Shown: piece by piece, positions 16,017-20,540 of the stretch
How the letters are laid out: each line of letters starts with the position of its first letter
Position numbering within the stretch: the stretch's first letter is position 1
Source: Clostridium sp. AM49-4BH
GTDB taxonomy: Bacteria > Bacillota > Clostridia > Lachnospirales > Lachnospiraceae
Direction of reading: 5' to 3'
Length of the DNA: 20,540 nt
Assembly: GCF_003478335.1 (NCBI RefSeq)
Contig: NZ_QUFB01000051.1
Span: forward strand, 1 to 20,540
Program-made: the position numbers and the translations under genes
Notes under the pieces: generated by a model
What the model saw: the letters and a program-made list of their open reading frames with translations, nothing else
What the model was told of the DNA's origin: nothing
The model's database searches: none

Positions 16017-16958
16017 ATGGCAGAAGATAGAAGAGAGCAGGAATTGCGTGCGGCGGCAAAACAGCTTGCCGGGGTACAGAGACAACATCGGCCGGATCAG
16101 ACAGCAGCCGCACGATCACAGGCGGGCCAGAAAGCACAGCCACAGAGAGCAGCGCAGCAGGCGACAGCTCAGGCAGCAGCCGCACGATCACAGGCGGGTC
16201 AGAAAGCACAGCCGCAGAGAACAGCCCAGCAGGCGACAACTCAGACAGCAAATTCCAACGGTAGTGGAAAGGCTCTGTCCGGGCAGCAGATACAGCAGAT
16301 GCGGACGACAAATACACCTGCGAAAGAATCCATGTCACAGACAAAGCAGATCCAACATCAGTTGGAACAAGAAGTCGCAGATATTATGGATGCAGAATCC
16401 TTTGCGGATCTCGTCTTTATCGATCCGGATCCGTTGCCGGAAACGTCCAAGAAGGAAGAAGGTCGTACCGGTTTCTTTGCAAAGAGAAACAAAGAGACAG
16501 ATGCAGCCACAAAAGCACAGACACCACAGGAAAAAGATAAGGAGACAGTCGTTTCTGCAGGGCATACCGGATATAAGGAGACAGCTGTAGACAAGACGAC
16601 GGAACAGGCGCAAGAATCGGATAAACAGGAAGAACAGATCGAGAAACTTCAGAAATGGGGCAGGATCGGTCAGTGGTTTCAGACTTTTTGCTGGATGCAT
16701 ATTCCGATTTTTGGATTCTGGTATATGGTTGTACTGGCTGTTCGTAAGCGGACGCCGGAAGAAAAGAAAACCTTCGCCCGAGCCTATGTATTGTACCGAG
16801 TGCTTGTGATGCTGTTGGCGCTTACCATTTTGTATGTGTTCTATCGAATGGGACTGAGTTTCGTAGACAGATCCTTGCCTACATTGATATGCACTCCTAA
16901 AAATTGCTATAGTTTTTTGGAACGCAGGATAATTTACCTTACAATATATTTTAAGTAG
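16017..16958 (+). CDS. Ala/Gln-rich two-TM protein with tandem repeat, partner of the PBP
   Basis: A 313-residue protein I cannot assign to a named family. Residues 1-110 are low-complexity and Ala/Gln/Arg-rich, with two tandem 24-residue repeats at 30-77. The middle (111-215) is charged, and two membrane helices follow (about 222-242 and 257-277) with a basic loop RKRTPEEKK between them. It resembles a cytoplasmic tail anchored by a C-terminal membrane hairpin. ATG 16017 is chosen for AAAGAGG six bases upstream; a GTG at 15975 overlaps the PBP stop region. The last ~29 residues (after D284) look unlike coding sequence, and a one-base change near 16868-16870 would give a shorter, more natural end (see findings). 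Its place 31 nt after the PBP suggests a cell-envelope role, which is inference. Confidence 0.8.
   Translation: MAEDRREQELRAAAKQLAGVQRQHRPDQTAAARSQAGQKAQPQRAAQQATAQAAAARSQAGQKAQPQRTAQQATTQTANSNGSGKALSGQQIQQMRTTNTPAKESMSQTKQIQHQLEQEVADIMDAESFADLVFIDPDPLPETSKKEEGRTGFFAKRNKETDAATKAQTPQEKDKETVVSAGHTGYKETAVDKTTEQAQESDKQEEQIEKLQKWGRIGQWFQTFCWMHIPIFGFWYMVVLAVRKRTPEEKKTFARAYVLYRVLVMLLALTILYVFYRMGLSFVDRSLPTLICTPKNCYSFLERRIIYLTIYFK
16104..16247 (+). repeat. Tandem 72-nt repeat (two copies) inside the Ala/Gln-rich gene
   Basis: Two head-to-tail copies (16104-16175 and 16176-16247) differ at six of 72 positions by eye. The 72-nt period keeps frame and encodes 24 residues beginning AAARSQAGQKAQPQR. The high nucleotide identity points to a recent duplication, and copy number may vary between strains. 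Confidence 0.9.
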
Positions 16959-17005
16959 CAGACGCTTATTGAGAAAAAATATCAATAAGCGTCTGTACTT
17001 TTTTT
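16959..17005 (+). terminator. Rho-independent terminator of the PBP operon
   Basis: A perfect 14-bp stem (CAGACGCTTATTGA 16959-16972, TCAATAAGCGTCTG 16982-16995) with an A-rich 9-nt loop, followed by TAC and seven T. It starts directly after the stop codon of the preceding gene at 16956-16958. Confidence 0.93.
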
Positions 17006-17021
17006 AGGAAAACCGTTATTC

Positions 17022-17046
17022 TATAGTATAGTTAGTGGAAACTAAC
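17022..17046 (+). promoter_or_regulatory. Possible promoter -10 boxes and operator palindrome upstream of the ABC exporter
   Basis: Two overlapping TATAGT boxes (17022-17027 and 17027-17032) run into a perfect inverted repeat GTTAGT-GGAA-ACTAAC (17031-17046). No strong -35 box is seen (TTAGGA at 17004-17009 at 17-bp spacing is weak). A repressor of the TetR, MarR or DtxR type could bind such a 16-nt site at the transcription start, but no regulator gene is adjacent. About 118 nt of leader follow. Confidence 0.5.
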
Positions 17047-17164
17047 CAGCTTGAGTCTTACCGGTCATACAATATGAAGAGGTCATAAGCAATATATGAT
17101 CTCGGTATATCAGGGATGTTTTGCATGACTGGTGCTGTATAGAAGAAAGGTATGGTAAACGAAT

Positions 17165-17863
17165 ATGTTTTTGGAAATTCATGATCTGAGAAAGGGATTT
17201 GGCGAGGGAGAAAATCGAACAGAGGTATTAAAAGGGATTTCGTTTGAAGTAGAGCGTGGAGAAATCTGTGTACTGCTCGGACCTTCCGGATCCGGAAAGT
17301 CCACTTTGCTCAATATTATAGGCGGGATTGATAATGCGGATGCAGGATATGTTGCTATTGACGGAGAGCGAACTGCAGACATGTCCGAGAAAGTATTGAC
17401 ATCATATCGGCGTAAACACTTGGGCTATGTGTTCCAAATGTATAATCTGATCCCGAATCTGAATGTCAAGGAAAATATAGAAGTGGGAGCTTATTTGAGT
17501 GACTCGCCGTTAGATATTGATGATCTTTTAAGGACATTGGGGTTGTATGAGCATCGTCATAAAGTGCCAAATCAGCTTTCCGGTGGTCAGCAGCAGAGAA
17601 CGGCAATTGGCCGAGCAATTGTGAAAAATCCGGATATCCTTCTTTGTGATGAGCCGACAGGTGCCCTTGATTATAAAACGTCTAAGGAAATCCTCAAATT
17701 ATTAGAGGATGTCAATCAGAAATACGGCAATACGATCATTATGGTTACTCATAACGATGCGATCAAGCAGATGGCAGACCGTGTGATCCGTTTTAAAGAT
17801 GGGCAGATCCGCAAGGATTATCATAACGAAACAAAGATTCCGGCAGAAGAGCTTGATTGGTAA
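17165..17863 (+). CDS. ABC transporter ATP-binding protein (MacB/LolD-like)
   Basis: A 232-residue nucleotide-binding subunit that drives the permease encoded next. It has Walker A GPSGSGKST (39-47), Q-loop Q91 in YVFQMYNL, signature LSGGQQQR (138-145), Walker B ILLCDEPTGALD with catalytic E163, and H-loop H196. The FQMYNLIPNLNVKENI stretch and the GALD after Walker B are typical of the MacB/LolD/FtsE group that works with FtsX-type permeases. Such pairs act in export or in mechanotransmission, for example on peptides, lipids or antibiotics, rather than uptake. The ribosome binding site AAAGG is rather far (14 bases) from the ATG. The gene ends 15 nt before the permease start. Confidence 0.95.
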   Translation: MFLEIHDLRKGFGEGENRTEVLKGISFEVERGEICVLLGPSGSGKSTLLNIIGGIDNADAGYVAIDGERTADMSEKVLTSYRRKHLGYVFQMYNLIPNLNVKENIEVGAYLSDSPLDIDDLLRTLGLYEHRHKVPNQLSGGQQQRTAIGRAIVKNPDILLCDEPTGALDYKTSKEILKLLEDVNQKYGNTIIMVTHNDAIKQMADRVIRFKDGQIRKDYHNETKIPAEELDW

Positions 17864-17878
17864 GAGAGGTGGGACGAG

Positions 17879-20221
17879 ATGAAAAATCCATTAAACAGGC
17901 GTTTGCCAAGAGAGCTTAAAGGAGAAATGGGAAAATACATGGTGATTTTCCTGTTTATGATGTTGACGATCGGATTTACATCCGGATATTTTGTAGCAAA
18001 CAGCAGTATGCTGCAGGCAAGTGAAGAAAGTTATGACAAATATAATATTGAAGATGGACATTTTGTTGTAAAGGATGAGATCTCAGCATCTTTGCAGCGC
18101 AAATTGGAACAGGAAGATGTCAAAATATACAAGGATTTCTATAAGGAAGAAGCTGTCGATACGGATAATGATGGGAAGAGTGACGGATCGATCCGCGTGT
18201 TTGCAGAGCGGGAGAAGGTCAATCTTATCTGCGTGATGAAGGGAAGTATGCCAAAGGGTAAGGCTGAGATCGCTGTAGACCGTATGTATGCAGATAATAA
18301 TGATATTGCCGTTGGAGACACGATCTGCATTGGAAACAGTAAAAAGAAAGTAAGCGGCTATGTTGCCTTGTCGGATTATAGTGCTCTTTTTTCGGATAAC
18401 AGTGATATGATGTTTGACGCGACCAAGTTTGGTGTGGCGGTTATGACGAAGCAGGGCTACGATTCTCTCGCTAAAGAGCATGAAAATTATCAGTATGACT
18501 GGAAATATAATACGGCACCAAAAGATAAGAAACAGGAGCAGAAACAGTCGGAAGATTTTATTAATGCATTGGCCGAAAAAACATTTCAGGCAGGTGTTAC
18601 GATATCCTTAGCATTACCGGCATACGCTAATCAGGCAATTCATTTTGCAAGTGATGATATCGGTGGTGATATGGGAATGATGATCGCGTTATTGTATATA
18701 CTGATCGCTATTATGGCGTTCGTCTTTTCGGTAACGATCCGTCATACGATCACACGGGAGTCCGCAGTCATCGGTACATTACGCGCCTCCGGATATACCA
18801 AAGGAGAACTAATGCGTCATTACTTAGCGGTTCCGATGACTGTCACGTTTCTTGCCTGTGCACTTGGAAATGTACTTGGATACACGTATTTTAAGGGCAT
18901 AGTAGCAGATATGTATTACGGCAGTTACAGTCTGCCGACTTATGTGACGATTTGGAATGCAAAGGCGTTCGTTATCACGACAGTGGTTCCGCTGATCATT
19001 ATGCTGATCGTGAACGTGCTGTCACTGCAGAGTAAATTGCAATTATCTCCGTTGCGTTTCCTGCGCCGAGACCTTGACCGCAAAAAGAAAAAGAAAGCGA
19101 TGCGTTTGCCGAAGTGGTCGTTTTTTAACCGTTTCCGCATTCGTGTGATCACACAAAACCGTTCCAGTTACATTACGTTGTTTGCCGGAATGTTATTTGC
19201 CAGTCTTCTGCTGTTGTTTGGTATGATGATGATTCCGCTATTGTCTCATTACAAAAATGAAGTGGTAAACGGAATGCTTGCGGATTATCAATATGTTTTG
19301 AAAGCGCCCGTACGGACTTCAGATGATCAGGCAGAAAAATATTGCATGACCTCTCTGATATATAAAGGTTCCAAAGATGAGTCGATCAGCATTATGGGAT
19401 TAGAACAAAACAGCAAATACTTTAAGCATAGACTGCCCGAAGATGGAGTTATGATCTCGGATAGTTTTGCGGAAAAATACGGTGTGAAAAAGGGAGACAC
19501 CTTACAATTGCAGGATGAATATTCCGGTAAAAAGTATCGTTTCCGTGTAAAGGAAACCGTCGCCTATGCAGCGGGTCTGTCCGTATTTATGGATATTGAT
19601 AAGTACCGTGATACGTTTGATGAAGAAGTGGATATGATGCAGCTTGCGATGAGTTATCCGGAAGTCCTGTTGGCGCAGCTTTCCACACCGGAAGAAAGTA
19701 AATATTTTACCGGGTATTTGTCGGATCGCAAATTGACCGATATTGATGAAAAATATGTGGATAGCTGCATTACTGTTGACGATATGACAAAGTTATCCAG
19801 ACAGTTGGATGTTTCCATGGGAGCTATGTTTCAAATGATCAATGTATTTGCGGTATTATTGGCGGTACTCCTGATCTATCTGCTCACCAAATTGATCTTG
19901 GAACGGAATACTACGTCCATTTCGATGGTTAAAATTCTCGGTTATGAAAATAAGGAGATCGCAAGGCTGTACCTGTTAGCGACCAGCTGGGTCGTAGCTC
20001 TCAGTGCTCTGGTTGGTTTTGCCATAGCAACGTTATTTATGACCGTGATCTATAAAGCAATCATGATGGAATTTAACGGCTGGCTTACCTTATATTATTC
20101 ACCGGATATTTATCCGAAAATGTTTGTTATGATCATGGTTTCTTATGCAGTTGTTGCAGCGACACAATATCATAAGATACAGAAGATCCCAATGGACGAA
20201 GCGTTGAAAAATGTCGAATAA
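17879..20221 (+). CDS. FtsX-like ABC transporter permease, eight TM, two FtsX domains
   Basis: A 780-residue permease with TM1 (about 19-41), an extracellular domain (about 42-264), TM2-4 (265-287, 315-338, 363-385), TM5 (429-455), a second extracellular domain (about 456-649) and TM6-8 (650-674, 697-725, 748-764). The two three-TM bundles are FtsX domains; the cytoplasmic RESAVIGTLRASGYTKGEL and VKILGYENKEIARLY are their coupling segments toward the ATPase. It is one chain holding two FtsX halves, so one permease with two ATPase subunits would make the transporter. The start at 17879 has GAGAGGTGGGA just upstream. Substrate is unknown. No adjacent two-component system is visible, so a Bce-type bacitracin detoxification role is not supported. 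Confidence 0.93.
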   Translation: MKNPLNRRLPRELKGEMGKYMVIFLFMMLTIGFTSGYFVANSSMLQASEESYDKYNIEDGHFVVKDEISASLQRKLEQEDVKIYKDFYKEEAVDTDNDGKSDGSIRVFAEREKVNLICVMKGSMPKGKAEIAVDRMYADNNDIAVGDTICIGNSKKKVSGYVALSDYSALFSDNSDMMFDATKFGVAVMTKQGYDSLAKEHENYQYDWKYNTAPKDKKQEQKQSEDFINALAEKTFQAGVTISLALPAYANQAIHFASDDIGGDMGMMIALLYILIAIMAFVFSVTIRHTITRESAVIGTLRASGYTKGELMRHYLAVPMTVTFLACALGNVLGYTYFKGIVADMYYGSYSLPTYVTIWNAKAFVITTVVPLIIMLIVNVLSLQSKLQLSPLRFLRRDLDRKKKKKAMRLPKWSFFNRFRIRVITQNRSSYITLFAGMLFASLLLLFGMMMIPLLSHYKNEVVNGMLADYQYVLKAPVRTSDDQAEKYCMTSLIYKGSKDESISIMGLEQNSKYFKHRLPEDGVMISDSFAEKYGVKKGDTLQLQDEYSGKKYRFRVKETVAYAAGLSVFMDIDKYRDTFDEEVDMMQLAMSYPEVLLAQLSTPEESKYFTGYLSDRKLTDIDEKYVDSCITVDDMTKLSRQLDVSMGAMFQMINVFAVLLAVLLIYLLTKLILERNTTSISMVKILGYENKEIARLYLLATSWVVALSALVGFAIATLFMTVIYKAIMMEFNGWLTLYYSPDIYPKMFVMIMVSYAVVAATQYHKIQKIPMDEALKNVE

Positions 20222-20244
20222 AATGGATTATTTGCAACGGGTTG

Positions 20245-20273
20245 TTGACTTTATCCTTGTCACAGAGTATCCT
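20245..20273 (+). promoter_or_regulatory. Weak promoter-like pair after the ABC operon
   Basis: TTGACT (20245-20250), 17-bp spacer, TATCCT (20268-20273). The spacing is ideal but the -10 box matches at only four of six positions, and no gene is seen downstream within the window. Confidence 0.25.
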
Positions 20274-20298
20274 AATGAAATAGATGATCATTAACGCA

Positions 20299-20318
20299 AA
20301 CTTCCCATACGGGAAGTT
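20299..20318. terminator. Hairpin after the ABC permease, possible weak terminator
   Basis: AACTTCCC (20299-20306), loop ATAC, GGGAAGTT (20311-20318): a perfect 8-bp stem. The plus strand continues ATTGTCC without a T-run, so termination is doubtful; the minus strand continues TTGCGTTAA. It lies 77 nt after the permease stop codon, and no better terminator is seen for this operon. Confidence 0.4.
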
Positions 20319-20321
20319 ATT

Positions 20322-20540
20322 GTCCGAACCACATATTGCTTATTATGTCGACAATAAATAGAATATTTTGCAGTCGACAAGCTAAATTGTGCTGTCATCC
20401 GAGAACTAAGATAATTGCCGCAGAACGCAGAGTTTTTGCGTGATTTCTTATTTTGTTAAGTCTCTGATGAATACATGCCCGAAGGATTGTTTGAGTCGTC
20501 CCGGTTTAGCAAGGTATCATCCATTTTTGGACGGGACGCT
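20322..20540. other. Intergenic tail without a confident gene
   Basis: The last ~320 nt after the permease hold no gene I can support. Seen here are paired GTCGAC sites (TGTCGAC at 20346-20352, GTCGACA at 20373-20379) that could form a 7-bp stem, an inverted repeat CGTCCCG (20497-20503) / CGGGACG (20532-20538), and a minus-strand frame open from the window edge to a TAA at 20456-20458 (27 codons). That frame may be the 3' end of a gene lying beyond the window, but it is too short to identify. Confidence 0.4.

Noticed and set aside
16104..16247. Tandem repeat considered as a CRISPR-like array
   Set aside because: Only two copies, directly adjacent with no spacers, in frame within a coding region.
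16335..16985. 216-codon minus-strand open frame opposite the Ala/Gln-rich gene
   Set aside because: Its start lies within the loop and stem of the PBP operon terminator and there is no promoter or ribosome binding site. The plus-strand frame has a strong start site and two membrane helices.
17152..17184. Ten-codon leader peptide overlapping the ABC ATPase start
   Set aside because: Its ATG is only one base from the AAAGG site, too close for normal initiation; there is no stem or codon bias to suggest attenuation.
17165..20221. BceAB-type antibiotic detoxification module
   Set aside because: The ATPase and FtsX permease fit the wider family, but no sensor kinase or response regulator is in the window and the permease has eight TM segments with two extracellular domains rather than the ten-TM BceB layout.

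Overview
The window looks like a chromosomal housekeeping segment from a low-to-mid GC Gram-positive anaerobe of the class Clostridia, most likely Lachnospiraceae. The grounds are Bacillota-type ribosome binding sites and sigma-A promoters, a class A penicillin-binding protein with a long C-terminal tail, MscS and CorA channels, the DUF1015 and DUF624 families, and a large two-domain FtsX-type exporter. No rRNA, tRNA, CRISPR array, prophage or intact insertion sequence was seen.

Layout. (1) Positions 1-1359: a minus-strand HAD-GNAT fusion gene, followed on its own strand by a hairpin-rich tail and an intrinsic terminator. (2) Positions 1418-7717: a plus-strand operon read from a strong extended -10 promoter. 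It holds a DUF1015 protein, a DUF624/YesL membrane protein, glycogen branching enzyme glgB, an MscS-type mechanosensitive channel and a CorA-type divalent cation transporter. It ends at a perfect 34-nt palindrome that also closes the converging operon. (3) Positions 7747-12948, minus strand: tyrA (prephenate dehydrogenase), pcrA (DNA helicase), an 88-residue single-pass membrane protein with a very acidic tail, and argH (argininosuccinate lyase). A 61-nt inverted-repeat element sits between the last two. (4) Positions 13029-17005, plus strand: a bifunctional class A PBP and an Ala/Gln-rich two-TM protein with a tandem 24-residue repeat, closed by a strong terminator. (5) Positions 17022-20221, plus strand: a two-gene MacB-like ABC exporter (ATPase plus eight-TM FtsX permease) behind an operator-like palindrome. 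(6) Positions 20222-20540: no confident gene; a hairpin, a weak promoter-like pair and a short minus-strand open frame running off the edge.

Both divergent gene pairs (1359/1502 and 12948/13187) have back-to-back promoters whose -35 boxes abut or share a base and form a small palindrome. Several starts were moved inward from the longest open frame because a clear ribosome binding site supports the inner ATG. I do not see a convincing new biological system. The most checkable oddities are the mirror-image divergent promoters, the HAD-GNAT fusion, the glgB-mscS-corA gene mix, the PBP with its repeat-bearing partner (whose 3' end may carry a one-base frameshift), and the argH leader inverted repeat.
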